From an uncultured Acidobacteriota bacterium (GTDB lineage Bacteria; Acidobacteriota; Terriglobia; Terriglobales; Acidobacteriaceae), in assembly GCA_903832295.1 (NCBI GenBank), contig CAILAZ010000348.1:1-64000 (forward strand): DNA of 64,000 nt. The letters run 5' to 3'. The notes beneath the pieces are model-generated. The model was given only the letters and a program-made list of their open reading frames with translations. It did no database searches and had not been told where the DNA came from. Below, in pieces: positions 51,170-59,558 of the stretch (the stretch's first letter is position 1; each line of letters begins with the position of its first letter). The position numbers were made by a program, and so were the translations under genes.

Positions 51170-51813
51170 TTCTTTTCCGTTTCGGGTTTCGGCTTGGACT
51201 GCTGGGCGGGCGCGTCATCCTTGATAGACCAGCTATGGATGGCACGCTGGAAGATAGGATCGAGGCGGGCGAAATCCTGCGGCGGGCAGCGCAGGGCGAT
51301 GGAATAGACCAGCCCTTCCTCACCCGCGATGAGCGCCACCTGCTCGATGGAGTCCGCGCCAGTGGCGTTGTCATGAAGTTTCACACGCAGAACCTCGGCG
51401 TCGGCGCCGTTCAGCAGAAGGCGGCTGCGCTGCTGTGTTTCCGCCGATGTAAAAGTACCGTCTGGCGTGAGCACGATATCGACCAGCGCATCCAGCGAGG
51501 GTGCGCCGCCGCCAATCCTGGGAGGTACATCAATGGCGGCGACGCTGAGTTGCGGCCATGTGGAAGCGTCGCCGGCGCGGGGTTCTGCCACCACAAAGCC
51601 GAGGTCGTCAAAGATGTTGCCCAACCGCTGCCACCCGGCGGGAATCAGGACGCACAGGCCAACGGCCTCTGCGCACTCGCTACGCACGCCGAGCGGCGGC
51701 GTCACCCGATGAGGTGCGGCCTTAGGCGTGGTGGAGGGCTTGGCGGCTGGAGCCTGGGCATACGCGACGCCCAGAGCGGCAGACAGAACGATGGCGACGA
51801 TCGGAACTTTCAT
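51166..51813 (-). CDS. Secreted protein of unknown function inside the pan operon
   Basis: A 215-residue protein with a signal peptide (VPIVAIVLSAALGVAYAQ), a Pro/Thr/Ala-rich linker, then a domain with two early cysteines (RSECAEAVGLCVLIPAGWQRLG). That domain continues as PQLSVAAIDVPPR, EVLRVKLHDNATGADSIEQVALIAGEEGLVYSIALRCPPQDF and ends IFQRAIHSWSIKDD; the tail is Lys/Glu-rich. It looks like a lipocalin- or DUF1795-type fold but is not assigned. It starts 6 bases after panB and overlaps panC by four bases, so it is firmly coexpressed with pantothenate synthesis. Confidence 0.8.
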   Translation of the reverse strand: MKVPIVAIVLSAALGVAYAQAPAAKPSTTPKAAPHRVTPPLGVRSECAEAVGLCVLIPAGWQRLGNIFDDLGFVVAEPRAGDASTWPQLSVAAIDVPPRIGGGAPSLDALVDIVLTPDGTFTSAETQQRSRLLLNGADAEVLRVKLHDNATGADSIEQVALIAGEEGLVYSIALRCPPQDFARLDPIFQRAIHSWSIKDDAPAQQSKPKPETEKK

Positions 51814-51819
51814 GATTGC

Positions 51820-52707
51820 TTACTTCTTCCGTTGAACCACACTCGCGCCGGGCTCAGCCAATGCGCGCTGAGCTTCGCGTGGAAGGTGGTAGCTCTCGGC
51901 GTCGGCGGGAAAGGCTCCGCCGCGAACGTCATCACGATAGGCCTGAATGGCTCCGGAGATCAACTCCCCGGCATTGCAGTAGCGCCGCACAAACTTGGCC
52001 GGAGGGTTGAAGGTGAGGCCAGCAAGATCGTGGAAGACCAGGATCTGTCCGTCGCAGTCTGGCCCGGCGCCAATGCCGATGGTGGGCGTAGCAACCTCGG
52101 CGGTGATGCGGACGGCGACCTCGCGCGGAATGCCTTCGAGGACAAGCGCGGCAACGCCCGCGTGATCGAGCGCAACCGCATCGCGCAACAGCGCGTCAAT
52201 CGCGGCTGTGGTCTTGCCCTGCACCTTGTAGCCTCCCATGCGATGCACCGATTGCGGCGTGAGGCCGATGTGTCCGACGACGGGAATTTCCGCGTCGATG
52301 ATGCGCTGGATGAGTGCGACGCGGGAGAGGCCTCCCTCAATTTTCACAGACTCGGCGCCTGCGTCCTTGACGAATCGCACAGCATTCTCAAGGGCCGCGT
52401 CGTCGCTGGTGTGATAGGAACCGAAGGGCATATCAGCCACGAGAAATGCGTGCTTCACGGCGCGGCGCACGGCTCGGGTGTGGTGCAGCATCTCCTCCAT
52501 GGTGACGGGCAGGGTGCTGTCATAGCCGAGCACGACCTGGGCGAGCGAATCTCCGACGAGAATGAGGTCGACGCCAGCCTCGTCGGCGATGCGCGCAGTG
52601 GCGTAATCATAGGCTGTAAGTGAGACGATGGGCTCGTGCTTGAGTTTCTTCTCTGCGAGAGTTTGCACGGTGATGCGTTGACGGAAATCGCCGGTGGTGA
52701 TGCTCAT
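51820..52707 (-). CDS. panB: 3-methyl-2-oxobutanoate hydroxymethyltransferase
   Basis: PanB makes ketopantoate from 2-oxoisovalerate and methylene-tetrahydrofolate, the first step of pantothenate synthesis. The 295-residue TIM barrel has the metal-site segment VDLILVGDSLAQVVLGYDST, TLPVTMEEMLHHTRAVRRA, VKIEGG, GHIGLTPQSVHRMGGYKVQGK and GIGAGPDCDGQILVFHDLAGL. ATG 52707 has GGAGGAG close upstream; the longer frame to 52827 is rejected. It leads the panB-unknown-panC operon. Confidence 0.96.
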   Translation of the reverse strand: MSITTGDFRQRITVQTLAEKKLKHEPIVSLTAYDYATARIADEAGVDLILVGDSLAQVVLGYDSTLPVTMEEMLHHTRAVRRAVKHAFLVADMPFGSYHTSDDAALENAVRFVKDAGAESVKIEGGLSRVALIQRIIDAEIPVVGHIGLTPQSVHRMGGYKVQGKTTAAIDALLRDAVALDHAGVAALVLEGIPREVAVRITAEVATPTIGIGAGPDCDGQILVFHDLAGLTFNPPAKFVRRYCNAGELISGAIQAYRDDVRGGAFPADAESYHLPREAQRALAEPGASVVQRKK

Positions 52708-52926
52708 GACTCCTCCAGTGTGGCTCCGCGAAGCGGATGCCGCCTGTGCGCACGGGGCGCGAGTGGCCGATGGGACCGACCGCAGTGATTGTAGCCCTCC
52801 GGGAGACGGGAGGCAACAACGGACCAACGATTGGCAAAGCAGGCAATGGTTGAAAAGGCTGTATGTACTCTCTGGTCAATCGTTGAGGGTGGGTCTGAAC
52901 GATTGGCAGGAGAGACAGCAAACTGA

Positions 52927-52942
52927 GGGCAATTGATTGCCC
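52927..52942. promoter_or_regulatory. Small inverted repeat in the panB upstream region
   Basis: Seven-base arms GGGCAAT and ATTGCCC separated by TG, lying in the 326 bases between divergent panB and the methyltransferase gene. Possible operator; nothing else in that region could be assigned. Confidence 0.3.
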
Positions 52943-53033
52943 GGATGGTAAATGCTTTGGCGGAGTGCAGGAGGGCCGATTGCAGGGGCGAAGGATGAGG
53001 TTCATACTTCGGCGGTGGAAAGAGGTGAGCGCG

Positions 53034-53555
53034 ATGCGTGAGGCGGAAGAAAATTCAGAGGTGGGCGGACGGTGGATGACGACAGTCGCCTCGTTGATGG
53101 TGGGCGCCGCGTTCTTCTCACTCTGGTTCTGGTTACTGCCGCGCTGGCTGGGCTTTGAGGTTCACGAGGTGGGCTGGCGATGGATTGCCGTTGTGCCTTC
53201 GGTGCTGGGCTTTGGGCTGGCGCTGCGCTGCGTGTGGGATTTTGGATGGACCGGACGTGGGACACCGATGCCGCTGGTGCCTCCGAAGAAGCTGGTGGTG
53301 GTCGGCTTCTACCGCTACGTTCGCAATCCGATGTACGTGGGATTCATTGCGGGATGGGGAGGTCTGTGGGTGGTGTTCGGACGCGCGAGCGCGGCGGCCT
53401 TACTGGCAGCATGCGCTGTGGTGGTGGGCATTCATGTATTTGTGGCTCTGTACGAGGAGCCGACGCTGCGCAGGATGTTTGGCGCAGAGTACGAGGAGTA
53501 TTGCAGGAACGTGCACCGCTGGCTGCCGAGACTGGATGCGTGGAGGGGGCGCTGA
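53034..53555 (+). CDS. Isoprenylcysteine carboxyl methyltransferase-like protein
   Basis: A 173-residue membrane methyltransferase of the ICMT/PEMT group, with helices near 20-40, 50-65 and 100-130. The conserved C-terminal segment is VGFYRYVRNPMYVGFIAGWGG then YEEPTLRRMFGAEYEEYCRNVHRWLPR. It shares family and layout, but little sequence, with the protein encoded at 37106. GAGGTGAG precedes ATG 53034; two earlier in-frame ATGs are not supported. Substrate unknown. Confidence 0.85.
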   Translation: MREAEENSEVGGRWMTTVASLMVGAAFFSLWFWLLPRWLGFEVHEVGWRWIAVVPSVLGFGLALRCVWDFGWTGRGTPMPLVPPKKLVVVGFYRYVRNPMYVGFIAGWGGLWVVFGRASAAALLAACAVVVGIHVFVALYEEPTLRRMFGAEYEEYCRNVHRWLPRLDAWRGR

Positions 53556-53562
53556 GTGTGGC

Positions 53563-54060
53563 TCAGCGCTGCGGGTGGCGGGCTGCCTCCAGCATGACGG
53601 TGGCTGCCTCTTCGGTGAGATTGTCCAGGGCCATGGCGGTTTCCCGCACCATGTACACGCAGGCATAGACGAGGCTGCCGACGGAGAGGAAGCCGATGGC
53701 GAGCGCGCCGAGAGCGGCGGCGTGGGCAAGCAGCGGAAATTCGTAGTGCACAAGGACGCCGCCCAGGACGGCGATGAGAGCTTCTCCGGCAAAGCCTCCG
53801 ACGGCGGCGTAGCCGAGACGGAGCGCCTTGCCGAGCATCTGGGCGCGCTGGCGGAGCAGGTCAGCCTGGTACTCAAGACGCTGATACAGGTCTGAGTCTT
53901 CACTGCTGCTGGCCATTACTGTGGCGACGGCGCGGGTGCGGTCCACGACGCGGGCAATGCGATTGCCCATTCCCATGACGAGCACGGTGGAGGAGTTGGT
54001 CAGCAGCGCCGGGGCCACTACGGCGGTGAGGACAGCAAACGGACTTTCAGCGATGGGCAT
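53563..54060 (-). CDS. DUF2721 membrane protein
   Basis: A 165-residue protein with three hydrophobic segments and the DUF2721 pattern: AVLTAVVAPALLTNSSTVLVMGMGNRIARVVDRTR, a charged cytoplasmic helix pair, then a C-terminal pair of spans (LAHAAALGALAIGFLSVGSLVYACVYMV). The family is of unknown function. Its 3' end converges on the methyltransferase gene. Confidence 0.85.
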   Translation of the reverse strand: MPIAESPFAVLTAVVAPALLTNSSTVLVMGMGNRIARVVDRTRAVATVMASSSEDSDLYQRLEYQADLLRQRAQMLGKALRLGYAAVGGFAGEALIAVLGGVLVHYEFPLLAHAAALGALAIGFLSVGSLVYACVYMVRETAMALDNLTEEAATVMLEAARHPQR

Positions 54061-54091
54061 AACAGGATTCTACAAGGAATGAGAGCGAGGC

Positions 54092-54757
54092 CTACTCGCG
54101 GTTGCCGCTCTGCTGGCCGAGTGGGAGGAAGTACTGCGTACCCTTGATGGGCTCGCTGACGCGGCGCAGGAGGGTTTGAAGGTCTTCACTGCGCTCGACG
54201 AAGTCGATCTCCGAGGTGTTGACGACGAGCAGGTCACTGGCGGAGTAGTGGAAGAAGAAATGTTCGTAAGCTTTGACGATCTCTTCCATGTACTCGTCAC
54301 TGATGGCGCGCTCGCTGGCGACGTTCTTGCGGCGGAGGCGTTTGCGCAAAACGTCGATGGGCGCCTGAAGGTAAATGACGAGGTCGGGCGTGGGGAGCTC
54401 GGCGCGGAGGAGCTTGTAGTAGCGGTCGTAAATGTTCAGCTCCGCGTCACTGAGGTTGAGGTTGGCGAAGAGCTTGTCTTTCTCGAAGATGTAGTCGGTG
54501 ACGATGATCTTTTGCGCGCTGCGCGCGGCGGCGAGCGGGCGGAGCTGCTCAAAGCGGCTGATGAGGAAGGCGAACTGCGCCTGGAAGGCTGCTCCGGAGT
54601 CGCCATCGTAGAAGGCGGAGAGGAAGGGGTTTTCCTCGGGCTCCTGGATGAGCTGGCCGTGAAGCTGCTCGGCGAGGAAGCGGGACAGGGTACTTTTGCC
54701 GACGCGGATCGGACCTTCAACGGCGATATAACGGGATGGTTCGAAGAAATTGGCCAT
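54092..54757 (-). CDS. Deoxynucleoside kinase
   Basis: A 221-residue kinase of the deoxyadenosine/deoxyguanosine kinase family, for nucleoside salvage. The P-loop GPIRVGKS spans residues 15-22; other motifs are ENPFLSAFYDGD, FLISRFEQL, DYIFEKDKLFA, DLVIYLQAPIDVLRKRLRRKN and the C-terminal DLLVVNTSEIDFVE. Substrate base preference cannot be read reliably. ATG 54757 is preferred over the open frame to 54883, though no ribosome site is clear. Confidence 0.88.
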   Translation of the reverse strand: MANFFEPSRYIAVEGPIRVGKSTLSRFLAEQLHGQLIQEPEENPFLSAFYDGDSGAAFQAQFAFLISRFEQLRPLAAARSAQKIIVTDYIFEKDKLFANLNLSDAELNIYDRYYKLLRAELPTPDLVIYLQAPIDVLRKRLRRKNVASERAISDEYMEEIVKAYEHFFFHYSASDLLVVNTSEIDFVERSEDLQTLLRRVSEPIKGTQYFLPLGQQSGNRE

Positions 54758-54887
54758 GAGGAAGGTGCTGGTTCCGCGAATCAGACTCAGGGGAAGAATA
54801 GCGCGGGGTGAGCGGCGGGAGCAACAGGCTTGCAAGGGAATTCCGGACGGCGGGTTGAAAAGTGCGGAAGAGGATAGAATCATTGCG

Positions 54888-55625
54888 ATGATTGGCTATG
54901 TAGCAGGAGCGCTGGCGGCAGCAGCCGCCACCTTTGCCGGAGTGCACACCATGGTTCCGTGGTCGCAACTCTATGGCGAAAACTTTAGCGGAGTTAAAGA
55001 AGGCTTGAAGGTGCTGGCCCTGACCTATGATGACGGGCCGAACGATCCGTGGACGATGAAGCTGCTGGAGGTGCTGGACAAGCACCAGGTGCCGGCGACG
55101 TTCTTCATGCTGGGGAAGTACGTGCGGGAGCGTCCGGAGATTGCGAGGGCGGTGGCTGAGGCAGGGCACGCGATTGGCAACCACAGCTACTCGCATCCCA
55201 ACCTGATCTTTGCGAGCGAGGCGAAGCTGCGGCAGGAGATGGAAGAGACCTCGGTGGCGATTGCGGAAGCTACGGGGGAGCGGCCCTTCCTGTTTCGTCC
55301 ACCGTTTGGCGGGCGCAGGCCGGGGACGTTCAAAGTGGTGGAAGAAGTGAAGATGTTTCCGGTGATGTGGCGGGTGACCTGCTTTGACTGGGCGGCGAAG
55401 TCGCACACCCAGATTGTGAAGCACGCACGGCGGCAGATTGCAGGCGGCGAAGTGGTGCTGATGCACGACGGCGGGCATTTGCGGATGGGAGAGGATCGCG
55501 GTTTTACGGTGCACGCCACCGATGAGCTGATCCGCGAATACAAGGACAAGGGGTATGTGTTTGCGACCGTGACCGAGATGATGCAGATGCGCCCGGGCGT
55601 GCAGATGCCGTTTGGAGCGAGGTAG
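54888..55625 (+). CDS. Polysaccharide deacetylase (NodB homology domain)
   Basis: A 245-residue carbohydrate esterase 4 protein with an N-terminal hydrophobic segment (MIGYVAGALAAAAATFAGVHT), a membrane anchor or signal. The NodB domain shows TYDDGP with metal Asp48/Asp49, HSYSHPN with His99 and His103, and RPPFGGRRPG. It probably removes acetyl groups from peptidoglycan or another surface glycan. The start ATG 54888 gives the hydrophobic segment at the N-terminus; it is divergent from the kinase gene. Confidence 0.88.
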   Translation: MIGYVAGALAAAAATFAGVHTMVPWSQLYGENFSGVKEGLKVLALTYDDGPNDPWTMKLLEVLDKHQVPATFFMLGKYVRERPEIARAVAEAGHAIGNHSYSHPNLIFASEAKLRQEMEETSVAIAEATGERPFLFRPPFGGRRPGTFKVVEEVKMFPVMWRVTCFDWAAKSHTQIVKHARRQIAGGEVVLMHDGGHLRMGEDRGFTVHATDELIREYKDKGYVFATVTEMMQMRPGVQMPFGAR

Positions 55626-55640
55626 GAGAGGGAGGTCATC

Positions 55641-56051
55641 ATGCTGGAAGTGACAGTGGAACACCTGGGTGCAGTGCAGTTTGAGGTGAAGACCCGTGGG
55701 CACTCGGTGGTGAGCGATCAACCGGAGGAGAACGGCGGCTTTGATGAAGGGATGACACCGCCGGAGCTGATGCTGGCCTCGCTGGGTACATGCGCGGGAT
55801 TCTATGCGGTGGATTACCTGAAGCGGCAGAAGCTGGCGGCGGAGGGAACGCGGGTGCGGGTAACAGCCGGGAAGGCTAAGAATCCGGCGCGGCTGGATGA
55901 CTTCAAGATCGAGGTGGACGTGCCGGCGGGGCTGAGCGAGGAGCACACGAAGGGTGTGGAGGAGGCAGTGCACCGCTGCCTGATTCACAACACGCTGCTG
56001 ACTCCGCCGAAGATTACGCTGGAGATCAGGAGCGCGGTGGCGGCGAAGTAG
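55641..56051 (+). CDS. OsmC-family peroxiredoxin-like protein
   Basis: A 136-residue OsmC/Ohr-family protein: MLEVTVEHLGAVQFEVKTRGHS, then the first reactive Cys in PPELMLASLGTCAGFYAVDYLKR and the second in VEEAVHRCLIHNTLL. The two-cysteine layout is that of thiol-dependent organic hydroperoxide reductases, though this subgroup (YhfA-like) is not well characterised. GGGAGGT lies before the ATG; it follows the deacetylase gene by 15 bases. Confidence 0.85.
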   Translation: MLEVTVEHLGAVQFEVKTRGHSVVSDQPEENGGFDEGMTPPELMLASLGTCAGFYAVDYLKRQKLAAEGTRVRVTAGKAKNPARLDDFKIEVDVPAGLSEEHTKGVEEAVHRCLIHNTLLTPPKITLEIRSAVAAK

Positions 56052-56085
56052 TTTGGAAGGGCGAAGTAGTTGCAAGATGGATGCG

Positions 56086-56107
56086 GGGCCAGCCAGAGGG
56101 CTGGCCC
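56086..56107. terminator. Terminator between the OsmC-family gene and purE
   Basis: Nine-base perfect arms (56086-56094 and 56099-56107), loop AGAG, followed by TTTT on the plus strand. It sits 34 bases past the OsmC stop and 13 bases short of the convergent purE stop. Confidence 0.88.
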
Positions 56108-56120
56108 TTTTGCATGGAAA

Positions 56121-56630
56121 CTACTTGGCGCGGCCCTCCTGGAGGCGGCGTGATTTCTCCTCTACGCCGTGGGCGAGCTTCTGCTTGTAGGCGAGGAGCT
56201 TCTTCGTCAGTTCGTGGTCCGAGGTGGCGAGAATCTGGGTGGCGAGGATTCCGGCGTTGGTGGCGCCGGGCTTGCCGATGGCGACGGTGGCGACGGGAAT
56301 TCCGGCGGGCATCTGGACCATGGCGAGCAGGGCGTCGAGTCCGCCGAGGGTAGTGGCGGCGATGGGGACGGCGATGACGGGGAGGATGGTTTCGGCGGCG
56401 ATGACTCCGGCGAGATGGGCGGCGCCTCCAGCTCCGGCGATGATGACGCGGATGCCGCGCGAGGCAGCGTTGCGGCTGAACTCGGAGGTGCGGGCAGGAG
56501 AGCGGTGGGCGGAGCTGACGTCGATCTCATAGGGTACGCCGAAGAGTTCGAGCGCGCGGGCGGCTTCGTTCATGACGTCTAGATCCGTGTCACTGCCCAT
56601 GATGATGGCGACAAGCGGCTTACTGTCCAT
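56121..56630 (-). CDS. purE: N5-carboxyaminoimidazole ribonucleotide mutase
   Basis: Class I PurE, which converts N5-CAIR to CAIR in purine synthesis. The 169-residue protein has IIMGSDTDLDVMNEAARALELFGVPYEIDVSSAHRSP at the N-terminus and GAGGAAHLAGVIAAETILPVIAVPI, GGLDALLAMVQMPAGIPVATVAIG. The active-site His follows VSSA. It precedes no purK in the window; purD is upstream on the same strand, 65 bases away. Confidence 0.95.
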   Translation of the reverse strand: MDSKPLVAIIMGSDTDLDVMNEAARALELFGVPYEIDVSSAHRSPARTSEFSRNAASRGIRVIIAGAGGAAHLAGVIAAETILPVIAVPIAATTLGGLDALLAMVQMPAGIPVATVAIGKPGATNAGILATQILATSDHELTKKLLAYKQKLAHGVEEKSRRLQEGRAK

Positions 56631-56695
56631 AATCTATCTTCCCGTTCGAGGTGCAATTCCTTGTACGAAAGATGCACGAGCCGGAGCTTCGGATG

Positions 56696-57970
56696 CTATC
56701 GCGGCTTCAGGCGGCGATGAGCGATGTCACTGCGGTACTGCATGCCGTCAAAGCTGATGCAGCGCACGGCCTCATAGGCGCGGGCGACGGCGGACTCCAG
56801 GGTGGTGGCGCGGGCGGTGACGCCGAGGACGCGGCCTCCGGCGCTGACGATCTGGCCGTCGCGGAGGTCAGTTCCGGCATGAAAGACGCGCACGCCATCG
56901 AGAGCGTTGGCGCGTTCGAGCCCGGTGATGGGCTTTCCGGCGAGGTAAGGGCCGGGATAGCCTCCGGTGGCCATGACGACGCAGATGCTGGGGTCAGGGC
57001 TCCAGCGGAAGACCCCGTCACTGATGCGGCCCTCGATGCTGGCCTCGAAGGCCTCGAGGAGGTCGCTATCAAGACGCATGAGGATGGGCTGGGTTTCGGG
57101 GTCTCCGAAGCGGCAGTTGAACTCCAGCACCTGGGGACCCTTGGCGGTCATCATGAGACCGCAGTAGAGGATGCCGGTGTAGGGCGCGCCCTCGGCGGCC
57201 ATTCCATCAATCACAGGGCGGGCGATGTGACGGAGAAGCCACTCGCGCATATTGTCATCGACCAGGCCATTGATGGAGTAAGCGCCCATGCCTCCGGTGT
57301 TGGGGCCAGTGTCGCCGTCGCCGATGCGCTTGTGATCCTGGGCGGCAACGAGGGGAGCTACGCGCTCGCCATCACTGATGACGAGGAAACTGATTTCTTC
57401 GCCTTCGAGGAACTCCTCGAAAAGAACATGGCGGCCGGCTTCGCCGAGCGAGCCTCCGAGCAGGGCTTCGGCGGCCTCGGCGGCTTCTTCCCTGGTGTTG
57501 GCGATGATGACGCCTTTGCCAGCGGCGAGACCGTCGGCTTTGACGACGATGGGGGCGCTGAAGTTGGCGAGGGCTGACTTGATCTCCGAGACGGCATGCA
57601 CCTGCACGTAGAGCGGCGTGGGGATGCGGTGGCGGGTCATGAAGGCCTTGGAGAAGCTCTTGCTGGATTCCAGTTGCGCGGCGGCCTGGGTGGGTCCGAA
57701 GACGGGGATGCCTCGGCGGCGGAGTTCATCGACGGTGCCGAGCATGAGGGGGACTTCCGGGCCGACGACGACGAGATCAGGCGCGGCTTTCACGGCGGCC
57801 TCGATGATGGAGTCGAGGCGATTGAGGTCGCAGGGGATGCAGGTGGCCCCCTCGTGGGCGATGCCGGCATTGCCGGGAGCACAGAAGAGCTGCGTAACCC
57901 GAGGCGACTGCTTGAGCTTCCAAATGAGCGCGTGTTCGCGGCCACCGCCGCCCAGCACAAGAACTTTCAT
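56696..57970 (-). CDS. purD: Phosphoribosylamine--glycine ligase
   Basis: PurD (GARS) couples phosphoribosylamine to glycine with ATP, second step of purine synthesis. The 424-residue ATP-grasp enzyme has MKVLVLGGGGREHALIWKL at the start, SKSFSKAFM, VVKADGLAAGKGVIIA, EEFLEGEEISFLVISDGE, NTGGMGAYS and EFNCRFGDPETQ. ATG 57970 has GGAGAGG five bases upstream; the frame to 58096 is rejected. Likely cotranscribed with purE. Confidence 0.96.
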   Translation of the reverse strand: MKVLVLGGGGREHALIWKLKQSPRVTQLFCAPGNAGIAHEGATCIPCDLNRLDSIIEAAVKAAPDLVVVGPEVPLMLGTVDELRRRGIPVFGPTQAAAQLESSKSFSKAFMTRHRIPTPLYVQVHAVSEIKSALANFSAPIVVKADGLAAGKGVIIANTREEAAEAAEALLGGSLGEAGRHVLFEEFLEGEEISFLVISDGERVAPLVAAQDHKRIGDGDTGPNTGGMGAYSINGLVDDNMREWLLRHIARPVIDGMAAEGAPYTGILYCGLMMTAKGPQVLEFNCRFGDPETQPILMRLDSDLLEAFEASIEGRISDGVFRWSPDPSICVVMATGGYPGPYLAGKPITGLERANALDGVRVFHAGTDLRDGQIVSAGGRVLGVTARATTLESAVARAYEAVRCISFDGMQYRSDIAHRRLKPR

Positions 57971-58085
57971 GACCTCTCCAACGGAAAAGGGTATGAGGTT
58001 ACGGCGGGATAAGTCAATCGGGACGGGAGTGATTTGCGGGATTGCGGAGGAAGCGGGTTGCATGGGCGGGGGCGGGTTCTGGTAG

Positions 58086-58098
58086 CCTTGGTCCAAGG
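58086..58098. promoter_or_regulatory. Palindrome CCTTGG-T-CCAAGG, possible metal-regulator operator
   Basis: A perfect 6-1-6 inverted repeat in the divergent region between purD (starts 57970) and the Nramp transporter gene (ATG 58158). Its position 60 bases before the Nramp ATG suits an operator, for instance of an MntR/DtxR- or Fur-like protein; this is a guess from position and symmetry only. Confidence 0.35.
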
Positions 58099-58157
58099 TG
58101 GAAGGCCCGGCATCGAAGTTAGAGGCGGGCTGGATTGCCGGTTTGGAAGACAGGCCA

Positions 58158-59483
58158 ATGGGGATTGAGGGACAGGAGTGGCGCGCGGACGTGGTGGCCC
58201 CGGTGTTGCCGGAGGTGCGGTCGCGTATTCCGCTGCCGGTTCATGGCGGGGTACTACGCAAGCTGCTGGCGTTTGCCGGGCCGGGATTCCTGATTGCCGT
58301 GGGCTATATGGACCCGGGCAACTGGGCCACGGACCTGGCGGCGGGCTCGCGCTATAACTACAGCCTGCTGTATGTGATTGTGCTCTCAAACCTGATGGCG
58401 ATTCTGCTGCAAAGCCTTTCGATCAAACTGGGAGTGGTGACCGGGCGGGACCTGGCACAGGCCTGCCGGGAGCGCTTTGGTCCACGGACGGCGTTTGTGC
58501 TGTGGCTGCTGGCGGAGGTGGCGATTGCGGCGTGCGACCTGGCGGAGGTGATTGGCTCGGCAATTGCGTTGCAGTTGCTGTTCCATATCCCGCTGCTGAT
58601 CGGGGTGGTGATTACGGGTTTCGACGTGCTGCTGCTGTTGCTGCTGGAGAACAAGGGCTTCCGGTATATCGAGGCGATTGTGGTGACGCTGACGGCGACG
58701 ATCGGCGTCTGCTTCGGGCTGGAGATCCTGTTTTCCAAGCCGGAGTTTGGGCTGGCGCTGCGTTCGATGTTTGTGCCGGATGCGGTGATTCTGCACGACC
58801 CGATGATGCTCTACATTGCGATTGGGATCCTGGGCGCGACGGTGATGCCGCACAATTTGTACCTGCACTCGGCAATTGTGCAGACCAGGGATTATGCGCG
58901 GACTCCGGAGGGACGGCGGGAGGCGCTGCGGTACTGCAATATCGACTCGGCAGTGGCGCTGACGATTGCGCTGCTGGTGAACGCGGCGATCCTGGTGGTG
59001 GCAGCGGCGACCTTCTACCGCGCGGGGAAACACGAGGTGGCTGAAATTCAGGACGCCTACAAGCTGATGTCAGGCTTGCTGGGGGTGACGGGGGCGAGCG
59101 GAATTTTCGCGCTGGCATTGTTGGCGAGCGGGCAGAACTCAACGCTGACGGGAACGCTGGCAGGGCAGATTGTGATGGAAGGGTTTATCCACCTGCGGGC
59201 GAAGCCGTGGATACGCAGGCTGATCACGCGGCTGGTGGCGATTGTTCCGGCGGTGGCGGTGACGGCGGTGGCGGGCGAGAGCGGGACGGCCCGGCTGCTG
59301 ATTTTGAGCCAGGTGGTGCTGAGCATGCAGTTGAGCTTTGCGGTGGTGCCGCTGGTGATGTTTACCAGCGACCGGAAGCTGATGGGCGAGTTTGTGAATC
59401 CGGCGTGGCTGAAGGGGCTCTCCTGGGGGACGGCGGCGCTGATTGCGGTGCTGAACCTGTGGCTGCTGGTGCAGATTCTCTGA
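58158..59483 (+). CDS. Nramp-family divalent metal transporter
   Basis: A 441-residue transporter of the Nramp/MntH family, moving Mn2+ or Fe2+ with protons through the inner membrane; eleven or so helices. The metal-binding DPGN in helix 1 (VGYMDPGNWATDLAAGS) and MPHN in helix 6 (GATVMPHNLYLHSAIVQTR) are intact, and so is the LASGQNSTLTGTLAGQIVMEGF stretch. The ATG at 58158 is chosen; the GTG at 58098 is in frame but falls inside a palindrome that looks regulatory. Confidence 0.9.
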   Translation: MGIEGQEWRADVVAPVLPEVRSRIPLPVHGGVLRKLLAFAGPGFLIAVGYMDPGNWATDLAAGSRYNYSLLYVIVLSNLMAILLQSLSIKLGVVTGRDLAQACRERFGPRTAFVLWLLAEVAIAACDLAEVIGSAIALQLLFHIPLLIGVVITGFDVLLLLLLENKGFRYIEAIVVTLTATIGVCFGLEILFSKPEFGLALRSMFVPDAVILHDPMMLYIAIGILGATVMPHNLYLHSAIVQTRDYARTPEGRREALRYCNIDSAVALTIALLVNAAILVVAAATFYRAGKHEVAEIQDAYKLMSGLLGVTGASGIFALALLASGQNSTLTGTLAGQIVMEGFIHLRAKPWIRRLITRLVAIVPAVAVTAVAGESGTARLLILSQVVLSMQLSFAVVPLVMFTSDRKLMGEFVNPAWLKGLSWGTAALIAVLNLWLLVQIL

Positions 59484-59558
59484 ATCAAAATGGCGGAACC
59501 GGGAGGGGCTGATTTTCGTACCTTGATTGAATGCGGGCCCACAACACGAGAGGAAGCT

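Noticed and set aside
52694..52936. 80-codon plus-strand frame between panB and the methyltransferase gene.
   Set aside because: No ribosome site and no domain; it overlaps the panB leader region.
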